A DNA stretch of 20,236 nucleotides, taken from contig JAEKLU010000276.1 in the NCBI GenBank assembly GCA_019509685.1, forward strand, positions 1 through 20,236. Direction: 5' to 3'. The notes beneath the pieces are model-generated. The model worked only from the letters and a program-made list of their open reading frames with translations. It made no database searches and had not been told where the DNA came from. This document shows, piece by piece, positions 8,707 to 17,836 of this stretch. Within the stretch, counting starts at the first letter, position 1. Each line of letters begins with the position of its first letter. This DNA is from Mesorhizobium sp. Lineage in GTDB: Bacteria > Pseudomonadota > Alphaproteobacteria > Rhizobiales > Rhizobiaceae. A program made the translations under genes and the position numbers.

Positions 8707-8796
8707 GGAGGGATGGCCGAGCGGTTTAAGGCACCGGTCTTGAAAACCGGCGTGGGCGCAAGTTCACCGTGGGTTCGAATCCCACTCCCTCCGCCA
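8707..8796 (+). tRNA. tRNA-Ser (anticodon UGA)
   Basis: The 90-nt sequence folds as a class II tRNA. The acceptor GGAGGGA (8707-8713) pairs with TCCCTCC before the discriminator G and an encoded CCA (8794-8796). The anticodon stem is CCGGT/ACCGG around the loop CTTGAAA, giving anticodon TGA, which reads UCA and other UCN codons. A long variable arm (CGTGGGCGCAAGTTCACCG) is typical of tRNA-Ser, and the T arm is GTGGG-TTCGAAT-CCCAC. No duplicate of its 3' end is seen elsewhere in the window, so there is no direct sign of an integrated element using it as an att site. Confidence 0.96.
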
Positions 8797-8798
8797 TC

Positions 8799-8885
8799 CG
8801 GCTTCGCTCTTCGAGCTTCGCGGGATCGGCGCGATGCTTCGGGCGAAGCAGGATGCCCTTCGAAGCTTTGGCGCAGGAGGGCTGG
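8799..8885. repeat. Hairpin-rich intergenic sequence after tRNA-Ser, possibly a dispersed repeat
   Basis: The stretch carries many TTCG/CGAA words in both orientations. TGCTTCG and CGAAGCA (8835-8841 and 8844-8850) form a tight hairpin, CTTCGAAG nearby is a palindrome, and GCTTCG recurs further left. Such dense dyads after a tRNA recall small palindromic intergenic repeats of rhizobia. Short frames through it look like shadows. Without a genome-wide search I cannot say whether it is multicopy. The rest of 8886-9025 shows no clear gene. Confidence 0.35.
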
Positions 8886-9025
8886 TGCAAGGTTCCCTGT
8901 TGTCGCCATAAGCAGACACTTGCAAAGTGCGCCGTACGAACTGCAGCCACAAACCTAACATTTTTGATTGGAGCATGAACCAACCGCTTAATCGGCGCGA
9001 CCCATGCTTCGAGATGCCAAGATGT

Positions 9026-9030
9026 GGAGG
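9026..9030 (+). promoter_or_regulatory. Ribosome-binding site that fixes the start at 9037
   Basis: GGAGG stands 6 nt before the ATG at 9037. Two upstream in-frame ATGs (9004 and 9022) have no such site, and starting there would place extra charged residues before the signal peptide. Confidence 0.65.
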
Positions 9031-9036
9031 TCAGCG

Positions 9037-9633
9037 ATGCGATCATCGATAGGAAGAACAGGCCCCGGTGCGTTGGCTTTGGGCATCGGCCTGGCCGTCA
9101 TGCTTGGCGGAACCGCCATCGCGGAAGAACTGAGCGATCCGCTTTCGCCGCTGACCACCACCAAAGGCTCGGTCCTCTGCTTTGAGCGCGACTATTCCGC
9201 CGCGCATCTGGCGCAGCATCCCAAGCAGACGACCAAGTCGATCCTCCTCGCTTTCGAGCAGCGCTTCGTCACCATCGTGCTGCGGCCGCGCACCGGCGCC
9301 GAAAAGCGCATCTACGCGGCCTGCGACTGGCGGCAGGGTGCGGGGATCGATACCTCGGATCACAAGATGATCCCCAATTTCAACGGGCCCGCGGGGTTCG
9401 ACTGCATGGTGACGAAAGACGACTCCGCCGAGGAAGCCGGCTACGGCCTGATCGACCCGGCTCAAGACGGACAGTCGCTGACGCTTTTCCTGCAGAGCCC
9501 GATCTATGTCGAAGGCAACAGCCCCAACGAGGAAAGCCACAGCATGGCGCTGGGCAAGGAGGACCGGACCTTCGTCCTCACCCGAACCGACCCTAAGGCA
9601 TGCCAGGCGTACAAGCCTGTCTCGGAGGAGTAG
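9037..9633 (+). CDS. Secreted protein of unknown function
   Basis: The 198-residue product has a clear Sec signal peptide (MRSSIGR, hydrophobic ALALGIGLAVMLGG, cleavage likely after TAIA), leaving a periplasmic or secreted domain of about 165 residues. Four cysteines in the mature part (in VLCFERD, AACDW, FDCMV and KACQA) could form two disulfides. The body is a mix of beta-prone and charged segments with no motif I recognise. The start is set by GGAGG 6 nt before the ATG. It is followed 45 bp later by another secreted-protein gene on the same strand, so the pair is probably an operon. No function is assigned. Confidence 0.75.
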   Translation: MRSSIGRTGPGALALGIGLAVMLGGTAIAEELSDPLSPLTTTKGSVLCFERDYSAAHLAQHPKQTTKSILLAFEQRFVTIVLRPRTGAEKRIYAACDWRQGAGIDTSDHKMIPNFNGPAGFDCMVTKDDSAEEAGYGLIDPAQDGQSLTLFLQSPIYVEGNSPNEESHSMALGKEDRTFVLTRTDPKACQAYKPVSEE

Positions 9634-9678
9634 CCAACCTGGAGAAGAGAAACTAAACTTTCCACGGAGTGGTCTGTG

Positions 9679-10413
9679 ATGGCCCGGCAAATACGAGCCT
9701 TCGCTTTGGTGATCTTCCTGGGTTCGACGGTCTGCGCGCATGCAGCCGACTTCGGCGATGCGGATTGCGCCGCCGGTGCGAAGATGAAGCCGAAATCCGT
9801 CATGTGCATTCCGCGCGTTCCGCGCAATTGGATCGTCTGCAGCGGTATTCCCAACGCTGAGGGCGAGGGATTGTGGAAAGACACCGGCGTTCCCTGTGAA
9901 CAGCCGCCGCCTAAAAGTCCGGCGGACTATCGGCCGGTCGCCGCCGTTCCCCATCCGCCACCGCTGGCACCCGACGCGAAGCGCATCATCGATCAGTTCA
10001 GCGGCATCTTCTTTCACTGCACACCAACGGCGGCAGTTAGCTGGACCGGCGATGCCTGCGCCGAGATCACCGAGGAATTCGCCCGGCAGGCAAAGGCGGC
10101 AAGCTTCCCCTATGCGCTTGTCGACGCGGCGGAGGCCGCAGCTGCCAAAGAGGCGAAGGGCCGAGCGGCAGGCATCCCGCCGGGCGGCGAGATGCAGTGG
10201 ACTTTAACGTTCAAGACGGCAGAGTCGGGAGAGTTTTCGCTGCACCCGGCATTGACCGGAGTGGTCGAAATGCTGCCGGGAATCTGGACGCCCCAATCCG
10301 TCATCATCGGCGGCGACGTCTACTTCGAAAGCCAGGCGACAAGCGAAGACGCGGTCGGAGCAGCAAAGCAGCTGCTCAAGGCCGATTTCGACTACCTGCT
10401 GGCGGTCCACTGA
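9679..10413 (+). CDS. Secreted protein of unknown function with Cys-rich N-terminal region
   Basis: The 244-residue product begins with a signal peptide (MARQIRAFALVIFLGSTVCAHA, cleavage likely before ADFGD). A cysteine-rich stretch follows (Cys in DADCAAG, VMCIPR, IVCSG and VPCEQPP), then a Pro-rich linker (residues about 75-97). A C-terminal domain has two more cysteines (FHCTP and DACAE), a helical Ala/Lys/Glu segment, and a beta-rich end. The even number of exported cysteines suggests disulfides. I do not recognise the family. GGAG lies 9 nt before the ATG; a GTG directly before it is an alternative start. It is probably co-transcribed with the preceding gene, which also encodes an exported, cysteine-bearing unknown. 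Confidence 0.75.
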   Translation: MARQIRAFALVIFLGSTVCAHAADFGDADCAAGAKMKPKSVMCIPRVPRNWIVCSGIPNAEGEGLWKDTGVPCEQPPPKSPADYRPVAAVPHPPPLAPDAKRIIDQFSGIFFHCTPTAAVSWTGDACAEITEEFARQAKAASFPYALVDAAEAAAAKEAKGRAAGIPPGGEMQWTLTFKTAESGEFSLHPALTGVVEMLPGIWTPQSVIIGGDVYFESQATSEDAVGAAKQLLKADFDYLLAVH

Positions 10414-10433
10414 CCTGCGTGCGCGCTCGGTCC

Positions 10434-10457
10434 AGCCTTAGTCTGTGTAAGGCTTTC
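10434..10457 (+). terminator. Weak terminator after the secreted-protein pair
   Basis: AGCCTTA (10434-10440) and TAAGGCT (10448-10454) form a perfect 7-bp stem with a 7-nt loop, followed only by TT then CGCC. It sits 21 nt past the TGA of the second secreted-protein gene, before the convergent gene. The short U-tract makes it weak. Confidence 0.4.
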
Positions 10458-10512
10458 GCCCGCTTGCCACGGCCGCCAGGCTTGGAGCCACACCCCTTGG
10501 ATAAACCGGCTT

Positions 10513-10890
10513 CTACTTTGAGGAAAACGGCTGGGAGGCGGAACCGCGGGCCAGAACTTTCCCTGACGAATCCACCGCCTTCACGGTGATGTTGTAGAAA
10601 TGGGTTCCGCTATCCGGGCACGGCCCTTTGTAATGGAACGCACCGTAAGGGAGGGATGTTTGCCCCTTATAAGCAAGGGTCCCGCCACCGTGATCGTAAG
10701 ATGAACTGCTGTCCGTCATCTTTATCTGCAGTTTTGCCGTTCCCTGGGGCACGCCGGACAGCGCTATCGGCGGCGATTTCGGGTCGAAACATTTCTTCGT
10801 CGGGCCCCATGCGAAAGAAACGCCCATGCCGGAGGCAAACGCATTCGATGCGACGATCGCAAATCCAAGCGCAAGCAGCAGTCTTTTCAT
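10513..10890 (-). CDS. Small secreted PEBP/YbhB-like protein
   Basis: The 125-residue product has a signal peptide (MKRLLLALGFAIVASNAFA, cleavage before SGMG). The mature part matches the PEBP (Raf-kinase-inhibitor-like, YbhB/YbcL) pattern at two places: SPPIALSGVPQGTAKLQIKM resembles the family's SPPL-W-GVP-GTKS-A segment, and YKGPCPDSGTHFYNITVKAVD resembles YGGPCPPxGxHRYxFxxYALD. The canonical DPDAP and HW ligand-site elements between them are replaced by TDSSSSYDHGGG, and the protein is shorter than usual. It is thus a divergent or reduced PEBP-like protein, and no ligand can be named. It follows the autotransporter gene on the same strand but beyond a terminator, so it probably has its own promoter. 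Confidence 0.68.
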   Translation of the reverse strand: MKRLLLALGFAIVASNAFASGMGVSFAWGPTKKCFDPKSPPIALSGVPQGTAKLQIKMTDSSSSYDHGGGTLAYKGQTSLPYGAFHYKGPCPDSGTHFYNITVKAVDSSGKVLARGSASQPFSSK

Positions 10891-10933
10891 GATTTTCTCA
10901 GTTTTCGAACCAACAAATAAAACGACGCGAAAC

Positions 10934-10971
10934 AGGCCGACCCCACCTTCGTCAGAGGGGCTGTGCGGCCT
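10934..10971 (-). terminator. Intrinsic terminator of the autotransporter gene
   Basis: On the - strand AGGCCG...CGGCCT (10971-10966 with 10939-10934) brackets a second pairing, GCCCC with GGGGT. Together they form a long GC-rich hairpin directly after the stop codon at 10975. GTTTCGCGTCGTTTTATTTG follows, giving a broken U-rich tail. Confidence 0.55.
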
Positions 10972-10974
10972 TCT

Positions 10975-11847
10975 CTACCAGTTCAGTTTCAACCCGACAT
11001 CGCCGCCATAGCTCTGCAAGCCGCTGCCGAACTTGCCGTCGAAGGCGGCGAACAGCGAGGTGTTGTTGCTCCAGTTCATCTTCAGTCCGGCATTGACCGC
11101 AACCGCGTCCTCGGCCGCAGAGGCCCCCTGGATGACGAAAGAGGTGCCCGGCGCCGCCTGGAAGCTCGGCTTCACTGAACGGTCCGGCTCGAATTCGTGC
11201 ACCCAGGCCGCGCGGGCCCAGGCCTGCAGCGATTGGCCGTCGCCCACGCCGACCGTGGTGTCGAGCTGCAGGCCCAGCGAGACCGGCAGCGAGGTGACGA
11301 CGTGGTGATCGAAACTCAGGCCCAGCGCACCGCCATCGGTCGACGTCTCGTCGAAAGCGTCCATCGACAGGAAGGCGAACTGCAGCCCTGCGAAAGGCGT
11401 GATGGCGCCTTCGCCCACCTGTTGCCGCCAGCCGGCCTCGATGTTGGTGCCGAAACCGGCGCTCAGGAAATTGCTGCGCCAGTTCTCGGGCGTCACGCCG
11501 GCCACCGGGTCAATCGGCGAGCCCGAGCCGGGTACGGCCGCGGTGCGGTGGATGTTGTTGTTGTAGAGGCCGAAGGCAAGCGCGCCGTCGATATAGAACT
11601 GGTCCCATTTGCGCGTGACATAAGCGCCGGCCTGGGCTCCGACGATATTGCCGGAAGTCTGGCGGTCGTCGACGGCGAATGAACCCGCAGAGCCACCCAG
11701 CGCGAAGCCCACCAGCGTGTCGGGGTCGCCGGTGATTTCCATGCCCGCCGCGAGGTTGCCGCCCCTGTACACAGTACCGGCACTGCCTACGGCCGCATCG
11801 CCGCTGATCTCACCGCCATTGCCGCCGGCGCTCGCCCAATAGCTCCA
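10975..11847 (-). other. Autotransporter beta-barrel domain region
   Basis: These about 290 residues begin at RRWSYWASAGGNGG and show alternating amphipathic strands (for example FYIDGALAFGLYNN, AITPFAGLQFAFLSM and LQAWARAAWVHEF). They end in an aromatic residue (W) after a V-x-L-x-L pattern, the signal read by the BAM complex. Sequence and length fit the autotransporter beta-domain that anchors the passenger in the outer membrane. A Pro/Lys linker (EPAKPKKNPFKALQPDQ) precedes it. Confidence 0.85.
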
Positions 11848-12795
11848 GCGCCGCTGGTCGGGCTGCAGCGCCTTGAACGGGTTCTTCTTGGGCTTCGCCG
11901 GCTCGTCATAGGCCTGCGGCGCGGCTGTGACATCCGTCGGATCAGTGCCGACGCCGCTGCGCCAGAAATCGGCCTGGCGGCCCATCGAGGCGAAGAAGCT
12001 TTCATAGGCGCCGAACTGCGGCTGCTCGACACCGGAAACGCCCTCGCCCGAGATCGAATCATAGACGGCGCCGAGCTGCTCGACCGTTGGAATATAGAAC
12101 AGCGCCTCGGCGATCTTCTGGAAACTCGGCGATGTCGGGCCGCCGCTCTGAATGGCGTTGACAGCGTTAGCGACCGGAACCTGATTCTCGGTCAAGCCGT
12201 TGGGGGCGAAATTGATGTCTACGCCGAGATAGGCATCGTTAAGCCCTTGATATTGCAACTGATATTGCGCAACCGCGCTTGGGATCGCACTCAGCTCCAG
12301 TCCGGTGTGCGAAATACCGCCATCGGCGTGCAGGATATGGAACGTCTGGCTCCCGGGCTTCGCCGCGGCCGCATCCATGATGTTGAGATCGACCGCGCCA
12401 CCGAGATCCGCCGTGCCCGTGACGTTGATGAGGTCGGCTGCCGGATCGAGGTCGACGTCGAGCTTGTAGGCGCCGGTAGCGCTCTGGTTCCAATTGCCGG
12501 CGAGATTGGTGGTCATCACATTGTTGTCGCCGCCCGGTGAGAAATAGCCGCTGTCGGAAAAGAGGTTGCCGGTGCCGAGCTTGGCGTCGGCGCCGGCATT
12601 GAAGGTGGCGTCGACCGCGTTGGTGAAGCTGTTGGCGCCGGCGCCGAGATCGAAGGACCCGGTGACCGTGCCGTAATTGGTGACCGCCTCCTTGCTGTCG
12701 CCGGAAAGGATCGCCCAGCCGCCGGCGGTGCCGCTCGCGGTCGTGATCGTGCCCTTGTTGCTGATCGTGTTGTTGTGGCCGTCGATGATCCAGAC

Positions 12796-12803
12796 GCCCG
12801 CCC
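12796..12803 (-). other. Frameshift site in the autotransporter gene, at a doubled GGGC
   Basis: The coding strand reads GTCTCGGGCGGGCGTCTGG here. Removing one G gives V-S-G-G-V-W, and removing one GGGC unit gives V-S-G-V-W. Either joins the passenger frame to the barrel frame, because 6,862 bases from start to stop is one more than a multiple of three. The tandem GGGC-GGGC makes slipped-strand duplication of 4 bp a natural cause. Confidence 0.75.
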
Positions 12804-12854
12804 GAGACCTTGCCGGTCGCGCTCGTCAGGTTGATAGCAATGTCGCCATTGCCC

Positions 12855-15800
12855 TCTGACGCCTTGCTTTGCGCGACAATGGCGCTGGTGCCGGCGGCAT
12901 GGGTGACGACCGAGCCCGCAAAATCGACGGTGACATTACCGGCGACGCCCTGGAACAGCGGGTTGAGCGGATGGAGCGTATCCTTCGTGCCGCCCGCGCT
13001 CTGCGCGAAGATGCCGATGGAGCCGCTGCCGTAGGTGTCGATCGTACCGGTATAGTGGACGTGGATGACGCCGGAGTCCCCAAAGTCGCCATTGCTGCCG
13101 ACATGGTAGTCTGTGATCGTCCCCAGCACCGGGAGGTCGTTGCCGAGCGTGCCGAGTATGCCGCCGCCGCCGCCGATTGACTGCGCGAAGATGCCGGCCG
13201 AGGACGAGCCGTGCGTGATGATCGCACCGTTGCCCTCGACAGTGACATCCTTGCCCGAGCCGCCACTGCCGCCGCCCTGGCCAAAGGCCAGGCCGATGCC
13301 GAGATTGAGCGCCGGGATCGGCCCCATCGCTTGCTCGAGCACACGGTCGACGTTGCCGGCGACACCGCCGCCGCCGCCGACCGACTGCGCGAAGATGCCG
13401 TTGGACGCCGCGCCGAAGGTCTCGATCCTGCCGTTGTTGTTGTTGATGACGTGGACGATGCCGCCGTCGCCGCCGCTGGTGCCCTTGCCGCCGACGCCGA
13501 TCGTGCCGGTGGCGCCGATATTGGCCTTGCCGCCGACACCGCCGCCGCCGCCCACCGACTGGGCGAAGATGCCGTTGGAATTGCTGCCCTTCGTGGTGAT
13601 GTTGCCGGTATTGGTGACCTCGACAAGACCGCCGATGCCCGACCCGCCGCCATTGCCGCCGACGGCTGCGCCGAGAGAGCTGTAAATCTTGGTCTTGCCG
13701 AACAGCACGTTCGCGATCAGCGCCGCCGGAACCGGGATCAGTTCGCCGGTGCCGAGCAGGCCGTTGCCGCCCGCGCCGCCGCCGCCGCCCACGCTCTGCG
13801 CATAGATGCCGTCGGCAAGCGAACCGTTGGTCGTGATGCTGCCATCATTGGTGACGGTCACATGGCCGCCATCGCCGGCCGCGCCGCCCTGACCGCCGAC
13901 CGCGATCGACATGGCGACGTTGATCAGCGCATCAGGGGGCGCCTCGCCCTTGCCGACCAGTACGTTGATCGAATTGGCACGGCCGCCGATACCGCCGCCG
14001 CCGCCGATCGATTGCGCGAAGATGCCATAGGCGCTGTTGCCGGTGGTCACCGTATCGCCGGCGATGTCCGTGTTGGTGGTGATGAGGCCGGTCTCGATGT
14101 TTCCGTGGTTGTTGACGGTGACGTCCTTGCCGTCGCCCGCCAGGGCGCCGTTGCCGCCGACCGCCACGGAGATGTTGGTGTTCTGTGCGCTCGAGCTGGT
14201 CGCGTTAGCCCAGCTTCCGACCGCCGTGATCGCATTGCCGCCATCGCCGCCGCCGCCGCCCGCGCTCTGCGCGAAGACACCGGCCGAATTGTCGCCATAG
14301 GTCCGAATGACCGACCAGTTGTTGACCGTCGCAGTCGAACCGTCGCCGCCAAGCGCGCCCTGGCCGCCCACGGTGACGCCTATCGACGCCAGCGGCAGGT
14401 TGCTGTTGTTGATGCCTAGGTTGACACCGATCGCGAAGCCGCCATCGCCGCCGCCGCCGCCAATCGACTGCGCCCTGATGCCGTCGGCGCCAAGGCCGAA
14501 GGTGGTGATGGTGGAGCCGGCGACGATCGCGCCGAGCGCGTCCTTGCCCGCATCGACGATGACGGCGCCGCCGTTCCCGCCTGTGCCGCCCGTGCCGCCG
14601 ACGGCGACCGATATGTTGGCGCCCGGCCCCATGGAGCCGGCGCCCGATGCGGCATAACCGCCGGTGCCGCCTCCGCCGCCGACAGACTGCGCCCAGATGC
14701 CGTGGGCTTGGGTGCCATGGGTGGTGATGTTGCCGCCATTGGTGACATGCACCGTGTCGCCGATGCTGCCTATGCCGCCACTGCCACCGACCGCGATCGA
14801 GACGGCAACCGCCGGAATCTCTTCAGGATCGGGCGAAACCGCAAGCGAGAAAGCGATCGCCCCGCCGCCGTTGCCGCCGCCGCCGCCGACAGACTGCGCG
14901 AAGATGCCGTAAGCCTTGATACCCGTGGTGCTGATGTCACCCTGGTTGCTGACCGTGACGGTGCCGCCGCTGCTGCCGTCGCCGGCATCGCCGCCGATGG
15001 CGGCCGATATCGCGCCGACCGCGAGTGCGCCGGCGATGGAGAAGCCGCCATTGCCGCCGCCGCCGCCGAGGCTTTGCGCGTTGATGCCGATCGATCCGTC
15101 AGCATGGGTGATGATCGTCGAGGCGTTGTTGACGGTAACTGCCTTGGCGAGGCCACCGTCGGCCCCCTTGCCACCGAGGGTAACGGTCAGCGCAACCGCG
15201 CCGATCGTGCCGCCGCCGGCAAAGCCACCATTGCCGCCACCGCCGCCGACCGACTGTGCGAAAATGCCAAAGGCCTGGAGGCCGTAGGTCTCGATCTTGC
15301 CGCCGGCGGTGTTGACGTTGACGATGTCGCCGATACCTCCGACGCCGGCTGCGCCACCCATGGCGAGGCCGAAACTGAACGCGCCACCGCCACTGACCGC
15401 GACGGCGCCGCCGCCATCGCCGCCGCCACCGCCGACGCTCTGCGCGAAGATGCCGTAGGCGCTGTCTCCTTGCGTGGTGATGTCGCCCTTGTAGTTGACG
15501 GTCACGTCCTTAGCGTCGCCGCCGGGGCCACCCTTGCCACCGATCGCGAAGCTGGCGCCGGCGCCGGAGGTGCCGTTCGCAACCGAGACCGCAAGCCCGC
15601 CCCTGCCGCCGCCGCCGCCGACCGATTGCGCGAAAACGCCATAAGCCTTGGCGCCGGTGACGACGGTTTGGCCCTGACCGTTGGTGGTGCGCGTGCCGGT
15701 GCTGATGTCGGAGGCGACAAGGCCGGTGAGATCGCCCGGGGTGGCCACGTGGTTGACCTCGACCGATCCGCCCTTGCCACCCTTGTCGCCGTCACCACCG

Positions 15801-17003
15801 ATAGCGATCGAGATCGGCGCTCCCGCGGTATACGAGCCGCCGCCATTGCCGCCACCGCCGCCCAACGACTGGGCGAGGATGCCGACGGAATTGTCGCCGC
15901 TTGTCGTCAGTGGGCCGGAGGAGTTGACGATGACCTTGAGGCCATCGCCGCCGCCGCCGCCCGAACCGCCGATGGAGAAGAGCCCGCCGCTGGAGCCGCC
16001 GTCGCCACCGCCGCCACCGATCGACTCCGCCTGGATGGCGGTGCCGACGGTGGTGATGCGGCCGGTGTTGTTGACCGTGACGGTGCCGCCATTGCTGGTG
16101 GCGCTGCCGGCGCCACCGATGGCGACCAGGCCACCGCTATCGCCGCCATTGCCGCCACCGCCGCCGATCGACTGAGCGAATATGCCACGCGCCTTGGGGC
16201 CGATTGTGATCAGCGTGCCGTCATTGTTGACGGTGACGGAGCCGCCGATGCCGCCGGCCGAACCGTCGCCGCCGATGGCGACGAGGCCGCCGCCACTCGA
16301 GCCCGAGCCGCCGCCGCCGCCGATCGACTGTGCCACGATCGCGTCGGCGCCGACGTCATGGGCATCGGGATTGGTCCCGCCATAAGTTATGATGGTGGTG
16401 CCGGCCGCATTGTTGACGATGACGGTGCCGCCGCCGATTGCCACGAGGCCGCCGACATCGCCTGCAGCGCCACCGCCACCACCGATCGACTGGGCGAAGA
16501 TGCCGTAGGCGCCGATGCCATGGGTGGTGATGTCGCCGCCGGCATTGTTGTTGACCGTGACGGCGGAACCGGTGCCGCCGCCACCACCGAGTTTGCCGCC
16601 AAGCGCGACGATGCCGCCGGCATCGCCCGCATTGCCGCCGCTGCCGCCGAGCGACTGCGCCCAGATACCGTGCGATTCCTTTTGCGACGTTTCGATGACG
16701 CCGCTGTTGGTGACGGTGACCGTGCCGCCATTGCCGCCCGAGGTGGCCGAACCGGGCAGACCGACGATGCCGAAGCTGTCGCCGCTGCCGCCACCCGCGC
16801 CGCCGATCGACTGGGCAAGAATACCGGGCGACTTCTGCCCGGTGGTAACGATATGACCGCTGTTGATGACCGTGACCGTGCCGCCGGTCGTCGCCGGACC
16901 GCCCGAACCACTGGGGCTCAGGATGTAGCCGTCGCCGCCATTGCCGCCCTTGCCGCCTTTGCTGAGCGCAAAGATGCCGGGCGAGTTGTTGCCGCCGGTG
17001 GTC
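12855..17003 (-). repeat. Passenger repeat array, about 23 copies of G(I/V)FAQS(I/V)GGGGGxGG
   Basis: Within the autotransporter the motif G-I-F-A-Q-S-V/I-GGGGG-x-GG recurs about 23 times, at intervals of roughly 50-100 residues. Each copy is preceded by a segment such as TVNNxGxITTxGxxAYG. The first (GIFALSKGGKGGNGG) and last (AIVAQSKASEG) copies are degenerate, while the middle ones are nearly identical even in DNA. The pattern fits coils of a right-handed beta-helix decorated by Gly-rich turns. The same repeats make long stop-free frames on the opposite strand. Confidence 0.85.
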
Positions 17004-17836
17004 AGGTCGACCGAATTGTGCAGTGTGACGGTGCCGCCGGCGCCTGCCGCACCGCCGTCATAGGGCCCGAGTGCGCCATAGGCATCGCCGCCATTGCCGC
17101 CATTGCCGCCGATGCTGGCGACGGTGACGGCAGGCGTGTTGTCGGCGTTATTGCCATAGGGACCGTTGACGCCGCCGACCAGGGTGACGTCGACGGTCGG
17201 GCCGTTGCCGCCGGGGCTACCGTTCGAGCCGTCATAGCCAATGGTGACACTGCCCAGGATGCCGAGGTCGATATGGACGCCGTAGCCATTGCTGCCGCCC
17301 GCGCCTTGAGTGCCGACCTGACGATTGACATAAACCGCGCCGTCGGCGTTGCTGCTGCTGCCGCCATTGCCGGCGGTGCCCGCCGCGCCGCTATTGTCGA
17401 AAATGTTCGGCTTGAAGGCGTCGACAACCGAGGTTGGATGGCTCGAATCCGTCTGGTTGGTGACATTGATCCCGGTGATGAGATTGGTGGTCGAGTTCCG
17501 AATATAGCTGTCGACTTTGTAGGTTGCGCCACCCGACACATAGGTGGAGTTGAGGGCCGGCGCGTCGACCAGGATCGCATTGTATTCGGTGACCGAACCG
17601 ACTGTGACCGAAGTAAGCGCCCAGCCCGAGCCGAGATCCTTGACCACCGTTTCGAGCGCGTTGGTGTCGGGGTTGTGTACCTGACTGCCGACCACGACGG
17701 CAGCCAGCGCCGCCTCCGGGGCGAACAACAGGAATGAGGCCGCGACGGCGGCGACCGCGATTGGACCGGGATGGTATATGCGAACTACGCGTCCAAGGCC
17801 GAACTTCGACCCATTGGCCGTCTTGATCTTCGCCAT

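Larger units (their letters stand above)
10975..17836 (-). pseudogene. Giant autotransporter adhesin-like gene with one frameshift between passenger and barrel
   Basis: Corrected for one shift, this encodes about 2,285 residues of a type Va autotransporter. A signal peptide (1 to about 45, hydrophobic IAVAAVAASFLLF, then ALAA) leads into a Gly/Asn-rich passenger. A linker with a PTVEQLGAVYDSISGEG segment and a C-terminal outer-membrane barrel ending in LKLNW follow. Near 12796-12803 the passenger frame runs out of register and yields only Arg/Gln/His-rich nonsense to 12239. The frame that resumes there reads VWIIDGHNNTISNKG and continues to the barrel without stops. The ATG at 17836 has GGGGGGA 8 nt upstream; a GTG at 17842 is the alternative. 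As read, the passenger would not be exported to the surface. A sequencing error, recent mutation or phase-OFF state are all possible. Confidence 0.85.

Noticed and set aside
8707..8796. tRNA-Ser as attachment site of an integrated island
   Set aside because: No second copy of the tRNA 3' end, no integrase and no mobility gene is seen in the window.
8726..9046. Short - strand frames across tRNA-Ser (with GIRTHG or WDSNPR-like words)
   Set aside because: These are the well-known spurious translations of the antisense of a tRNA-Ser gene.
12239..12795. Continuation of the passenger frame past the frameshift as a real C-terminus
   Set aside because: The translation turns abruptly into Arg/Gln/His-rich sequence, while the neighbouring frame gives typical autotransporter sequence that leads into the barrel.
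14702..17737. A 1011-codon open frame on the + strand, opposite the autotransporter
   Set aside because: It is antisense to the Gly-rich repeats; their GC-rich codons make the complementary frames stop-free. The translation is Ala/Asp/Arg-rich and follows the repeat period, with no domain or ribosome-binding site.
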